Shown here in pieces: positions 23,101 to 35,571 of a stretch of 64,000 nucleotides of DNA. The DNA is from Fistulifera solaris (Eukaryota > Bacillariophyta > Bacillariophyceae > Naviculales > Stauroneidaceae). Location: contig AP026132.1 of the NCBI GenBank assembly GCA_030295235.1, positions 346,001-410,000 on the forward strand. Direction: 5' to 3'. Made by a program: the position numbers and the translations under genes. The stretch's first letter is position 1. Every line of letters begins with the position of its first letter. The notes beneath the pieces are model-generated. The model had not been told where the DNA came from. It saw only the letters and a program-made list of their open reading frames with translations, and searched no databases.

Positions 23101-23516
23101 TCCTCGCGAAAGTTGACCCGACGTCGTTTCCACTGTTGTCGCATATGGAGCCACTCACTCGTTCGCTCTAACTTGGCACGCCGTTCCTCGGTCATGGTCG
23201 TTTCCTGTCGGGGTGCTTTCTTGACGACTGGTGGATTGAGAGACGCTTGTAAGGGATCCTCATCATTCGCTGTCGAAGGATTAAACAGTACATCCATGCG
23301 CTGTACAATGGAAGGCACAGCGGCGGTGTTGTTAGAATCTTCCGTTGTCTCATTGTTGTTGCTGGTGGTAATGTCAGCGTGTGCTCGTTTTCGTGAAGCC
23401 TTTTTGGCGTCTTTTCTTCTTTGGTGGTTCCTGTTGTTGCTGTTGCTCCTCGTGCGGCTGCTGCTGCGGCTCCTCCTCCTCCTGCTGCTGCTGCTGCAAC
23501 TGTTCTTCATCGTCAT
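20116..23516 (-). CDS. Large unknown nuclear protein with helical region
   Basis: Not recognised. Repaired length about 1,133 residues. N terminus: Ser/Arg-rich and basic (1-60), likely nuclear; then charged disordered sequence with a KRKKRKLQEEQEEREK run (to about 250); then a long alpha-helical-looking part beginning near FVHKRQVLRLAARFLLASG. A CPQC pair lies in the C-terminal quarter. The N-terminal helical arrangement recalls Pol I TAF1A-type proteins, but this is only an impression. Three frame breaks, near 21700-21735, 20841-20850 and 20540-20640, fit one missing, one extra and one missing base; with them the length becomes a multiple of three. Convergent with the pseudouridine synthase and divergent from the ABC-F gene. 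Confidence 0.6.
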
Positions 23517-23907
23517 ATCCGTAAATCAAATCATGAAGACTCTTCATGTTATCGCTCGAAGACGGTAGTAACTTGACGAAAGAAAGAAAATATCGAAAGT
23601 GAGAAAAACGCGTTTAGGACTTTTCATTTTATTTTCTCTCCTTTTTTACGGTTTTCGTCGCATCAAATCACACGGACGACGTACAAATTATGGCCGTTAC
23701 GACAAGCGCACGTTCTTTTGACACTACCTTTGTGTACTACTTGAGTACCGTATGAGACTGATGTTCGCATGATTTTGATGGATGCCAAATGCCAACGAAA
23801 CAGAGCGCAACCTTGAGCGCAACAACATCCGTCATCGTCGTTTCTATCATCATATTATTATCTAATCATCAGCACAACTATCAGTACCTGTACTAAGAGA
23901 AGAAAGC
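23517..23907. promoter_or_regulatory. Divergent promoter spacer
   Basis: A 391 bp spacer between the large unknown gene and the ABC-F gene. Both promoters must lie here. No specific element was recognised. Confidence 0.35.
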
Positions 23908-25921
23908 ATGATGATACGGACAAGTCTCCTGATCTGGCTACTCCTGCTCGATGCATCGCACAAGGTGACGTGTTTCGGGGTGAAATCCTGGATCCAACCG
24001 TCGCATCCCACAATTCTTTGGGGAAAGAAAGCGAAACGCAAAGGAGGATCGGGTCAACCGCAACAAGAGAAACAGTCCGTGCAAGATGCGCGCTTTGATG
24101 CCATGACACGTCAGTTTATGTTCACGTTGGTCGGATTAACGAAACGATTGCCCGACAAGTCGAAAGATATTTTACAAGACATCAATTTGTCGTTCTATCC
24201 TGGCGCCAAAATCGGCGTCGTCGGATTGAATGGATCGGGCAAATCGACGCTGCTCAAAATTATGGCCGGTCTCGATACGGAATTCGATGGAACAGCGCGT
24301 CCGTTGCCGGGCGCTTCCATTGGATACTTGTCACAAGAACCGGAACTCACGGCGGCGACCGTACAGGAATGTGTCGATCAAGCCGTGGCATCCTCACAGG
24401 CCATTTTGGATGAATTCCAAGAAGTGAGTATGAAATTGGGGGATCCGGATTTGACACCGGAAGAGATGGAGCGCATCATGACCAAGACCGATCAACTCAA
24501 CAACAAAATTGAAGCCGCCAATTTGTGGGAACTTGAACGAATTGTGGCTCGTGCCCAAGATTCCTTGCGCCTGCCTCCGGGGGGATGCTTTGACCAAGAA
24601 CTTGTCGGGCGGAGAGAAACGACGAGTGGCGTTGTGTCAGTTGTTGTTGGCCAATCATGATATGTTGTTGTTAGATGAGCCGACAAATCATTTGGGTGAG
24701 TGCGCGTATTTACTGTGATAACGACTTGTCTATGATCCATGCTGACAATTGTCTCTTCAAGATGCCGAGTCGATTCAGTGGCTCGAACAATACTTGGACC
24801 GATTCGAAGGAACGGTGGTCTGCATTACTCACGATCGGTATTTCTTAGAAAATGTCGCGGAATGGATTCTCGAATTAGATCGAGGAAAGGGCATTCCCCA
24901 CAAGGGAAATTACAGTTCATGGCTGGAAGCCAAAAACAAGCGGCTAGCTGACGAGAAGCGAGAGCAAACCGCAGCCTCCAAAGCTGTTCAAGCCGAACTG
25001 GAGTGGATTCGCTCGAATCCAAAAGCCAAAGGAAACAAAAGCAAAGCCCGATTGAATCGATACGACGAGCTGTTGGCCGCCGCGGCACCGAAAGAGATGC
25101 GAAATGCCGGTCAAATCTACATTCCACCCGGTCCACGTCTAGGAAATGTAGTGATCGATTTTCAGAACGTCAAGAAATCGTTTGGTGATCGACTGTTAAT
25201 GAATGACTTGTCCTTTTCGATTCCTCCTGCTGGAATTGTCGGAGTGTAAGTACGAACTATTTTATTTCTGTTCTTTTGATTGTGAATCTCTAACGAACTG
25301 AGTTTCGGCTTTAGAATCGGCCCAAATGGAGCCGGAAAAAGTACTCTTATTAAAATGCTTCTTGGCAAGGAAGAAGTCGATAGTGGCACCATTACGATTG
25401 GCGAAACGGTAAAGCTCGTCACGGTGGGGCAAGATCGCATGGAAGAACTAAACCCTGAAAAGACGGTGTTTGAGGAAGTATCAGGAGGATTGGAGGAACT
25501 TGAACTTGGTACACAGACCGTGCAAAGCAGGGCCTATTTATCGTGGTTTGGCTTCAAAGGCGCACAACAACAAGCTTTTGTCGGCAATCTATCTGGCGGT
25601 GAACGAAATCGCGTGCAACTGGCTAAAATACTGAAAACGGGTGCGAATATGATTATTTTGGATGAACCTACCAATGACTTGGACGTCGAAGTTCTCCGTA
25701 GTTTGGAAGAAGCCCTTTTAAACTTTGCGGGATGCGCCATGGTTGTGTCACATGACCGGTACTTCTTGGACCGCATCGCGACTCATATTTTGGCGTGTGA
25801 AGGCGATAGTCAATGGTATTTCTTCCCGGGAAACTATGCCGACTACGAGGAAAGCCGCTTCCAACGGCTGGGTGAGCGAAGCATCAAGAGGGTCACTTTT
25901 GCGCCGCTAGTCCAGTCTTAG
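23908..25921 (+). CDS. EttA-type ABC-F ATPase, probably plastid-targeted
   Basis: ABC-F protein closest to bacterial EttA, which binds the ribosomal E site and gates translation according to ATP level. About 625 residues with two ABC domains: Walker [10 protein letters not shown] and GPNGAGKST, signatures LSGGEKRR and LSGGERNR, Walker [12 protein letters not shown] and [11 protein letters not shown], and the EttA-like Glu-Trp-Ile linker [13 protein letters not shown]. The first 25 residues form a signal peptide followed by CFGVKSW, which fits a bipartite diatom plastid presequence with Phe at the cleavage site. Exons 23908-24695, 24762-25245, 25315-25921 (introns 66 and 69 bp). The G run 24579-24584 has one base too many, breaking the frame before the first signature. 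Confidence 0.93.
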
Positions 25922-26354
25922 ATCGTAACTGCAGCATCTAGAGCTTATGTTAATTATACATATCGACAGGTATGGAATAAGAACATCGTTTTTGTCGTTC
26001 CCTGTACTGCAAGTGATGATCATTACCGCGCGAAGCGTCTTGTTTGTTACAGTAACATGTTTGCGAGGTACTTAGTTTGCCAAATGGTTTCCCAAGTCAC
26101 ATCAATGCCGCAATTAAAGCAATACATTTACGGTGAGCGGTAGAGGACGCTTCCACCTCAGCATTATTGGAGTTGGTGTGACTACCAGGTACGGCTTTCT
26201 TTCATGAAAATGTGGGAAGAAACATGGGAGCATGTCGAATGGTTTTTCATGAAGATTGATGTCGCACCGCAAGTTTTGTAGTTATATAAGCAGTACCGCT
26301 CAGATATAATCTAACGTTTTTACATAAAATAACAGTGCCGTATCATTCGGGAAC
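25922..26354. other. Intergenic, tandem genes
   Basis: A 433 bp spacer between the 3' end of the ABC-F gene and the probable start of the SNF2 gene; it must include the terminator of one and promoter of the other. No ORF or RNA was recognised. Confidence 0.4.
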
Positions 26355-29300
26355 ATGTACATAAATGAGGCAAGTGATTTGACCGAACGAAGGCAAAAGA
26401 GCATTCAATTTGTCGCCGCGAAAGGCAGCACTCGAAGAGCATTACAATGTAAACTTTCATAAGAGGAGTTCACCACAAGAAAGAGAGTTCAAAGAGAAAT
26501 ACGTTTATCAGCCGCAGGGTTACAGTAACGCGGGGATATATAAAATGGACGCGTACCGAAGGTTTCAACGCAAAAAAGAAAAAAGAGAGACTGGCCCAAG
26601 AGCGCAGAGAACAACAAGAAAGAGAACAAGAAGAACTTCGGCGGCGAGCAAATGCAAGACTACTAGGCCTCAGTCAAGCGTCTCATTCAGAAGACGAAAA
26701 TGATAGCCCGACGAAACACGATAATTCACCGGAACACATCGAGCCCGCAGCACGGCGAACGCAAGAAAACTCCATGCCAGTCGCTCGGCCGGCTGAGAAG
26801 CTTTTTCATCAACAGCCATAACGAGCGCCAAACAGGCTGGGATTAGACCTACGTATAGCCAGCTGTCTCAAGTATCATGGTCGTCACCAGCTTCATCAAA
26901 AGTCAGAGCCAATCAGCGTCGTGCCGACGAAACCAGTTCGGAGGATGAGGACGATTTTGACCTTCTTGCCTTTTCCAGTGCAGCTCAACCTCCAAAGCCT
27001 GCTGCAAACAAATTCCCTTCCATCTCAAGTCCCCCTTCTCGGCCTTTGCAGGATCATGTCGATTCTCTTAGAGATTCAGAACCTTTTCGTGAACGAAAGT
27101 CACCCCGAAACCCGCACACATTGTCTCTGGCAGCACAATCACCTGTAAAAGCCATTCCGTTGCGATTGACAAACAACAACAACGATGACGACCTTTGGAG
27201 TGACACAGATAACGAAGAAGAACATATAGAGAAAACAAAGGCTGAGAAAGTTACAAAGCCCTTGAAGAAAAAGCCGAAGAAGAGTAGAGCCTACGTAGAG
27301 TACGATCGCGATGCTAGTGAGCCTTTATCAAAAAAGTCGCGGCTCGAAGACGACGATGATGCTGACATTGATCCGACGGAAGAGAAGCCCTTTTTCGAAA
27401 ATCCCAAATTCGGTCCGCTGGAATTTGAGCCTTTTGTTCTGAACCCAGGCAACCTGGGCATCGAGAGCCCGGTCTGTGTACCGGCGACTATCAGTCGTTA
27501 TCTTCCACCTTATCAAAAGAGGGGATCAAGTTCTTGTACGATCGAGCCATCACTAGCGATCATGGGGCTGTTCTTGGAGATGGTAAGTCCTCGCAGTTTC
27601 TCTTCCTTTCTTTCGTTGTAAATTGGATTCACGTTCACTTCATCATTGTGTTCTAAACACCCGTTCAATCGTAGATATGGGTTTAGGGAAAACGGTACAA
27701 GTCATTGGTCTTCTTTCTGCGTTGTTGAAGAAAAAAGGAGACGGAAGTGATCTGATTGAGCTTATACGAAGAGAGAAGGAAGCAAGAAAGAACTTGATCG
27801 CTTTTCAGAACTTCACAGATAAAGCTTTGAACGAAGGCATTATTCCAGTTACGAATTCGACACAAGAGCACCTGCTGCGCCAACAAGCGCTACCTAAGTG
27901 GGCGCCAATATTGATTATCGCTCCAAATTCCGTGCTCAAGAACTGGATCAATGATTTTGCCACATGGGGGCACTTTAGCGTGGTAGAGTACCGTGGAGAG
28001 AATAAAGAGCGAGCGCTGGAAAAGATTCGGGCGGGAAGTGCGGAGATTCTACTTATGGGTCAATCGATTATGAATTACGAGGAGGCCGCGAAACCAATTA
28101 TAGAACCGAAAGGAGATGTTCGCTGGAAACTTATAGTAGTCGACGAATTCCATCAATTCAAAAATTTCAAAGCAACGATGTCGAAGAATCTTCGCAACTT
28201 AAGAAATGCTCATACTCGGAATCTTATTGGCCTCACTGGAACTCTGATGCAAAATGAGCATTCAGAGCTATGGTAAGTAGTGCTGCAATTTATCCTATTC
28301 AGAGCGTTTTGAATCTAATCGCAATTACTGTTTTAGGAACTTGGTCGATATTGTTTATAAAGATTTCCTCGGTACACGCAAAGAGTTTGGTAAAAAGTTT
28401 GGCAACCCAATTAAATATGCAATGTGAGTATTGACCACTTCGTCGTCGTCGGAGAGAATTTAACTCACGTACGCGTCGCCTTTCGTCCCTGCAGGGCTAG
28501 AAAATCCACGCCATCTGCCCGTAAACTTTCGGAAGAGAAGCAACTAGAGCTGTCAAACAAGATGCAAACGCTATACAAACGTAGATTGAAAGATCAAATT
28601 TTGAAAGACTTGTTACCTATGAAAGATGAAAGGGTTGTATTTTGCGAGCCTTCAGATTTACAGATAGCGCTTTACAAACGCTTGATCAAGCTTCCCGATT
28701 TTGATTATCTCCGGAAAGCCAACTTACCGTGCGAATGTGGCGTAAACGAGAGGTTCTTTCGTGAATATCGGCGCCTTACTACTCTTGATGAAAAGCTTGC
28801 GTATCAGAGAAAAAACAGAGATGAAATAATCCCCCGCAAGAAATGCTGTTTTACAGCTCCGACCGCGGAAGATCTTCCAATGGCAGTAATATGGCGACAG
28901 AATCACGAAGGCAATGAACCATGCGAGAAGTGCCCTTACTGTATTTGTCTCCCGGCCCTCACAGTTCTCAACAAACTGAGTTCGCATGTTTCTTTGCTTC
29001 AAGCTGAGGTATCCTTGGACCAAATCAATAAACAGAGAGATCCTAAACCATATAAGGAAGCAAAGAAGGCCATAGATCTAGCTGAAATGTGTCTCCCGGA
29101 CGATTTACTTCATGAACTTCCTGGCGCGTCACGTATCAAAAGAAACGGCCTAATGAATGACCACTTTAAACTGTCAGGTAAAATGAGAGTGCTGAAGAAG
29201 CTGCTTGAAGCGATTTACTCGCAAGGAGGAAGAGTACTTTTGTTTTCGAGCTCAACACAAATGCTCGATCTAATCGAAGATTTTTGAGGTCTGAAGCAAG

Positions 29301-30583
29301 GTATTGTCACCTTCGCATGGATGGGTCAACAGATACCACGAGCCGGAATGCTATCGTAGACAAATTTAAAAGTGACCCGAATCAATTTCTCTTCTTGCTT
29401 TCGACGAAAGCAATGGGGTTGGATTGAATCTGACCGAAGCGTCGTTCGTTATCATTTTTGATGTTGAATGGTAAGTTGGCCTTTTTCGTATCCATTCCAT
29501 GTTGGTTCAAAAATACTCATCAAATGATTGCTTCTTATTTGCGCAGGAATCCAGCCTGGGATTCTCAGGCTCAGGTAGGTTGATGGGTCACATGCCATGT
29601 CATTTGAACTGCGCCAGGTCATGGAAGCTAATGTTTGTTCTTTTCGTGTCCAGGACCGAGCTTACAGGATCGGGCAACAAAAAAATGTAAAAGTCTTTCG
29701 TCTGATTACCAGAGGTACAATCGAGGAACTCAAATACCTCCGCCAGGTGTACAAGCAGCAGCTCACGAACGCCACAATACCTGATGTTCAATCTGATCCA
29801 GGATCTGCGAGGTTGTTTGATGGCGTGGCAAAGGACAAATTTCGACGCGGCGAGCTGTTTGGTATAGCAAACTTATTGAAGTTTGAAGAGCGTACTTTTA
29901 TGAATTATGCCACAAAGATCGACAACAAAGAGGCGAAGAAATACGAGAAACTCAAAAACGATATCCGCAGTCTTGAAGATGTTCAAAGTACACTGATGAT
30001 CCGAAGTGAGGAGGCGGAGAGTCTTTTACTGGATGAAGAGAATATGTTTCCTAGCTTGGCGACGAAGAGAGGTACGACACTAGTAGATTCAAAGTGATGG
30101 ATTGGTATGTAGACTAACGGCCGTTTGGTAGCTTGTACAGAGAACAGCACTGAATCGGCAGACGAAAGTGATGATGAAGGTATCCTTGGCGGAGAAAGTC
30201 AGTTACTGCTAGACATTTCTAACGAGATGCCAGAAGATAGCAGCGACGAATCCGATACTCACGACAAAGATAATGCAAAAGAGACGGACGATGATTCTGT
30301 TTCTGTTGTTGATAATCTCATTGCGGAAACAAGAGTCGTTTCGAACGCTAAATCGACGACCTTAAACGACCAGGCAAGCTCAAGGGACGATGGGCCTAGC
30401 GGGTTGAACAACAGCAACAGAAAGAGAAAGGTGGCATCTACCAGCATCGATATGAGATCTTCGGGGAACTATTCAATAGTTGGACTGTCTGTTCAGAATC
30501 TTGTACAATATAGTTCTCGCACAAGCTTTGGCATGTCTGACTTTGCAATCCCCAACAGTCGAGGAGATTCTACCCGCAAATGA
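26355..30583 (+). CDS. SNF2/SWI2 helicase-like ATPase, ERCC6L2 (Rad26-like) type
   Basis: Predicted nuclear DNA translocase for DNA repair or chromatin. About 1,262 residues after repair. N terminus: charged coiled coil (REQQEREQEELRRRAN) and acidic disordered sequence; then the SNF2 core: PPYQKRGIKFLYD, Walker A DMGLGKT, motif II DEFH, motif III LTGTLMQNE, lobe 2 with STKAMGLGLNLTEAS and the arginine-finger block QDRAYRIGQQK. A Cys-rich insert (CECG, KKCC, CEKCPYC) lies between the lobes. Exons: 26355-27582, 27675-28272, 28337-28423, 28495-29470, 29547-29574 (28 nt), 29654-30071, 30132-30583 (the last acceptor could be 30140). Six single-base frame breaks (26409-26411, 26572-26584, 26802-26806, 27521-27524, 29281-29285, 29415-29418); after these the length is a multiple of three. 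Start at ATG 26355 is inferred. ERCC6L2 type is by layout. Confidence 0.82.
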
Positions 30584-30877
30584 AGCGCTGTTTAGAGTAT
30601 AGTTGCGAGTTTTCCAGTTCCTACACAGTCGTGCGTCACACGACTAAGCACATTATTTCAGATAAGCTAGCTTTGCTCTTCTTGATTCCGTTTAAAGTAG
30701 GCAGTGTCTAGCTAGGGGATGATTCAAAACACAAGCAAATTCAAATGAGAAGTACCTAGAGCTTTTTGGGTAGAAGTATGTAATTGACACCCGCATCAGC
30801 AGTGACAGAGTTGTATCTTCTAGAGTATAGCGTACATGAATCTTCAAAGAACAAGTTCTGGAGGACAAATGAGCAAA

Positions 30878-31338
30878 CTACACAGAATCATCGGTCCCCA
30901 TTCCAGTTCGTCCCGTTTTATCGGGCTTGTCGCCTCTGACTGCGTCCCGATACTTTCCCAAATACACCCTCAGTGGCTCCACGTATTTATCGAAACCCAA
31001 GGTCGACATAGCCCACAACAGATCATCGCCATTGATCGTCTTTCGTTTCTCCTGTAAACACTTATCACTGGCTTCTGACGTGATGAACGAAATAAATTCC
31101 GAAACACATTCCTGTACCGTCTCCTTGGAATCTTTCGCAATTTTCGCATTCTCCGGGAGCGTGTTTTTCATAATCCGCGCGATATTGGCAATAGGTAAAT
31201 AGCGATCCTATTCACGGAATGAGATACAAAAGTCAAAGAAAGGATAACATCGAACAGCGGAGTACTCACCTGTTCTCGAATCTCCTCGAACTCGTCGCCA
31301 AGTTGGCCGCGTCCTGTATCCATGTCACTCGCTGACAT
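30878..31338 (-). CDS. NF-Y transcription factor subunit B (histone fold)
   Basis: CCAAT-binding factor subunit; with NF-YC it forms a histone-fold dimer that recruits NF-YA to DNA. The core reads [75 protein letters not shown], essentially the family consensus. 132 residues; exon 1 31270-31338 encodes 23 acidic residues and exon 2 is 30878-31207, split by a 62 bp intron (31208-31269) just before DRYLP. No frame break. Gene-level certainty is high; the paralogue group is not decided. Confidence 0.95.
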
Positions 31339-31737
31339 TCTTTCAATGGCTTCTTATAAAACTAATCTTACTATTCTAGAGAGGTAATGAATGCCTATTC
31401 TCTCCAATTGGTTGACGTCGGTTGACGATTTCGAACAAATACGACATTTTGACAGCAGCGCGCGACAAAGAAAAAGCGGACGACGGAGCGATTGGATGCA
31501 GATCTTTGCGGTCTGTCAAACGCTGCACAGTGTCGATGACGTACAAGTACTAAAAGCATTAAATACAGATTTTCTTTGGGTACAGTCTGGATCTATGTTC
31601 CTTTGTTGCTTCCAACGCCATCCGACACGCTAAGGTCAAGTACTTTCAAGCAACCCCTTTTCATCATAAGTTAGCTCCTCATCGCGCAACAAGCATCAGC
31701 ATCATAGAGACGCATAAGCATTCTTATTCCTGGACCC
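31339..31737. promoter_or_regulatory. Divergent promoter spacer, NF-YB / SET gene
   Basis: A 399 bp spacer between two genes of transcription control. It contains TGACGT twice (31413-31418 and 31537-31542), the core of CO2/cAMP-responsive elements described in Phaeodactylum. Chance occurrence is possible. Confidence 0.4.
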
Positions 31738-33932
31738 ATGACATCTCCCCTTGCTGCCCCCGAAGCTGTAATAGCCGCTTCAAGTGAGAGCAATGACAAG
31801 ACGAAAAATCTTTGCCCATCCGAAAGCAAAAATATTGATCATTCGAATGTTTTAGAGGCCACAGAGAGGAGATCGGGAAGAAAACGAAAAACAAACAATG
31901 CAGATTCTGATCCAAAACCAAAGAAACAGGCAAAGAAAGAAAAAGGAGTGGAGGAAGATTTGGATATGACGTGGATCTGCGCGGAATGCCGAGAAGCCGA
32001 GTGCCTCATGCATCCCGAAGCCGATGAACTACTTGTATGTGAAGGCTCTTGTGTACGCGTGTTTCATTATCCCTGCGCTGGACTGTTGAAAATGCCCGCG
32101 AAGGACGAAACTTATGTGTGTAAAGACTGCACGGAAAAGAGACACGCTTGTTCCATCTGCAAAGAGTATGGAGTAGATGAAGAAGATGTTTACAAGTGCT
32201 CCAAGCCAAAGTGTGGACTCTTTTTCCACGAGTCTTGCCTGAGTATGCATAATGTGGACGTTAGTTACATTCCAGTAGCCTCGGCCTCTGCGAGCGCATC
32301 GCCCATATCGACTCTCGAAGCCCCGTCCGATCGATCGAAGCCGATTTTTACCTGCCCTGCCCACAACTGTTGGACTTGTACACAACTAGAATTGAAGAAG
32401 GAGGAAGAAGATGAAGCAAAAGAAGCTGCTTTGCAGAAAGGCGGTAAAACGAAAGGAAAGAAAAAGAGCAAAGCTTTGCCTGGCTTCTTCTGCAGCAAGA
32501 AAGAATCAACGCTCGTTGTGAGTAACATTTGTCCTTCAAATGGAGTGTTCTTCTTCTCTGATGACTCACTCTATGCGTTCTTAAACAGCGCTGTCTCGAG
32601 TGTCCCATATCGTACCATATCAGTTGTATCCCGCTGTCGGCAAAGTTTCACGAGCTCGCCACTCTTTGTCACGAGCACTCTGCACATGCAAAGCTACCAG
32701 AATTGGATTTGGAGAATAGCTTTCAGCAACAGGTTGAGAGCAAGGCAGACAAATATTTGGCACAAAGTAATGCAAATGCAGCAAGTAGGAAGCTGCGGAA
32801 TACGAACAACAAGAATCCATGCTTTCCTTTCTCTGGTGGAGACTTATCGAAAAATGAAGAGAAGATGTTACATATACTCACACCTGAAGCGGATATATCG
32901 GGAATGGACGCAGCTTCTTTGTTGTCGACATTCTGTTTGCCGTGTACAATGCGCGATGAGGTACATTCGAAGCCTCCCCATTACAAACACGTTCATTCCC
33001 TGCAATACGATCCGAAAAACAAACCACCTCGAATACCCGACTCCGGTGGCCAGTGTGATTGCTCCGATAGTTGCGGTGAAAACTGCTACAACCGTTTGGT
33101 TTTCACAGAGTGTTATGGTGACAGCAACAAGAACTCAAAGAGTAATTGTTCGGTTGGAGCCAACTGTGGTAACCGCTCGATATCCCAGCGGAAATTCATC
33201 AAGTGTAAACCGCAACGTGAACAGGGGGAAGGGATGGGGACTTGTGACTCTCGAAAAAGTTCGTCAGGGACAGCTTGTGATCGAGTACGTTGGCGAGGTA
33301 ATCAGTAAGACCATGAAAGAGAAACGACTTCAAGAATGGGCAAGGGAGCACCCGAACGATCCCAATTTTTACATCATGGCGCTAAGTCCGGGGTGGTTCA
33401 TAGACGCACGAGAAACAGCGAATCTTTCTCGGTTTATCAATCATTCTTGCGATCCTAATTGCATCATTCATCCCATCAACGTTGGCGGACAAATGCGGAA
33501 CGCTATTGTGGCGCTCCGAGAAATCGCACGCGGTGAGTTTTTAAGCTACGATTATCATTTCGACACGCAACAAGGAGATCGATTTGTATGTCGATGCGGA
33601 GCCAAGAACTGCCGAGGAACGATGAAGCAAACCGGTGGCAAGGGCGGGAATGGAAAGCAAGTTTTAAAGAGCGCCAGTGATATGTGGGAGGATGCAAAAG
33701 TCAATTCGAGAAAGACAAGAAGTTTTTGGAAGACTTTGCTCTTGACGAACAAACGAGAAGATTGGCGGTACGAGAAGTAGTTCCGGGTAGTGAAGGCAAA
33801 GACGAGCTCATTGCTTACGGACCACAGCCGCGTAACCGCAACTCTGTGATTCGTAATGGAATTTTCCTCTGGCGAAATGCCGTACAAGGATCTAGATTTG
33901 ATCGAAGAATCGCTCGGCTTTCACGAAAGTAA
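31738..33932 (+). CDS. PHD-AWS-SET histone lysine methyltransferase (NSD/ASH1/SETD2 group)
   Basis: Predicted chromatin enzyme that methylates histone H3 lysine (H3K36 is usual for AWS-SET proteins). About 707 residues: basic disordered N terminus, PHD-type zinc fingers (about 80-160 and again to 310; WICAECREAECL, KRHACSICKEYG, RCLECPISYHISC), AWS domain (CDCSDSCGENCYNRL to ANCGNRS), SET domain (GKGWGLV, EYVGEVI, FINHSCDPNC, SYDYHF), and post-SET CRCGAKNCRG. Intron 32518-32588 (71 bp, phase 0). Two frame breaks: one G too many at 33224-33228 between AWS and SET, and one A too few at 33696-33699 near the C terminus. Histone target is family knowledge, not shown by sequence. Confidence 0.9.
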
Positions 33933-34024
33933 AGGATCTCACAATCAATAATTTGAGTCACTATAGAAAATTAATCATGTACTTAATCGTAGCCACAAAC
34001 AATAATACCTTGATGGGCTGAGAA

Positions 34025-35033
34025 TCAGTCCGAATCGGAATCCAAGCCCAGTGCCGCGAATCGGTTGATAACAGCTGCTGGTTTCTGCGGTTTCTCGACG
34101 ACTTTCTCGGGACGCGGAGCGGGGCAGTGGTCTTTTGTCCTCCTTGCCTTTCTTATCCGCACCAGTTTGCGCTTCTCGTCTACCTCGTCCAGCCCCATCA
34201 CCGCGCCCTCTATCCTCGCGGCCATTGCGACGACCGTTGGATCTACCACCACGGCCGCCCGAGTTGTATGGTTTCTTTTCCGCATCACGTCGTGATTGCC
34301 AAGTTCCTTCTTCACGTGGTCGTCCACCACCAAAAAGGCTTCCCCTATCTGAACCGGTCGTTTCTTCGAGTGGCTTCGTTCGGGGCTGTAACTTGAGAGC
34401 GGAGCGCTCGCGCGGTGGCTCATCGTCTTTTTCTTGCTTTGGAGGAGGCTGCCGACGGCCCTTGTCGTGGTTCGCGTACCGTCCACCGCGGAATTTGGAG
34501 CCGTCCACCTGTGATGATTCATTTCGGTGCGGACGTCCACCCGACAAATTCGCTGTATCAAGTTGTATGTTTCTTCCGGCAATTTGTCCTCCACCGAGAC
34601 CTTCGACAACGGCTTTGAGTTGCTCCAAGGTTTCCAAATCGACGTATCCGAAACCGCGATGGGGTTTTTGAGTGCCTGCTTCATTGTTGTTTCGATGGTT
34701 GCGATAATTGTTTACGCGTGAAAGACGAGGATTGGTAACCTTCACCTCCATGTTCAGCATTTCCTTGGCTAATTTGGTGACTTCGTCCGCTAGCTTCTCC
34801 GGTTCATCCACGCTGTACGCTAGGTTTCCAATGTATGCCGTGAAAGGCGCAGCTTCGGGCCATTGAAACGTTTTCGGAGGCTTGGGAGCAGCGTCCTTGG
34901 GGTTTTCGTCGTGTTGCACAAAGTCCGCATCCATTTGCCCCGGAGCTTCGTCCTCGGCGACAGAAGAAACTTCATCAGGTCCATCCATGTGGTCTTCATC
35001 GTCGGAAGAGCAGTGATCTGCCCAGTTCTTCAT
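34025..35033 (-). CDS. eIF4B/eIF4H-like RNA-binding protein
   Basis: Probable translation initiation cofactor that stimulates the eIF4A helicase. One RRM (about 62-160: FTAYIGNLAYSV as RNP2 region, RGFGYVDLETLEQ as RNP1 region), followed by Arg/Gly/Asp-rich sequence with RGGR and GRGRR, and a C terminus reading NRFAALGLDSDSD. About 335 residues. A C run (GGGG at 34121-34124 on the plus strand) has one base too many; without repair the product would end with an unrelated tail at 33975. ATG at 35033. The eIF4B-like label rests on RRM type and overall layout, so related RRM proteins are possible. Confidence 0.75.
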
Positions 35034-35571
35034 GATTTAGAGTAAATTGTAAGCGTACTACCTTAATTATCAACTGAAAAGTAGATTTTATCTGTTCTTT
35101 CTAATGTGGATCTTCCCCTTTTTCGATCAAGGCTTGTGAGATTTTGGATGCAGTTGCAGCAGCGAATGATGAATAATAGCGAGGCGACGAGAGAGACGCG
35201 GCGGTGCGATCGGGGACGATGAAGGGATGGCAGGGAAAGACACACGAGAAAAATGAGCGCGTCCCTCACCGACGACGGACACACACTTTCAACTTTCAAC
35301 TCTATCTCGAATGAAGAATGAAGAATCTAGTCATCTCAACGATGAGCGCTCGTACGTCATCCGTTAATGATCAGAACTAATGCTGACGATGACAGACGGC
35401 TTTTAACTCCTGACTGACTTGAAATTTGTGACTGCACCGACAAAAGCCAAAACACAACAATTTCACACCACAGCAGCTTGTCATGAAATAATAATGATGG
35501 CTTTAATACTATTAACACAAAGATTCCCGGTAGGCTGAGTTGCGAACATAGGAATAATAACGGATTTCACC
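35034..35571. promoter_or_regulatory. Divergent promoter spacer, eIF4B-like / PIG-A
   Basis: A 538 bp spacer between divergent start codons. One ACGTCA (35354-35359) is present. No ORF of interest. Confidence 0.35.
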
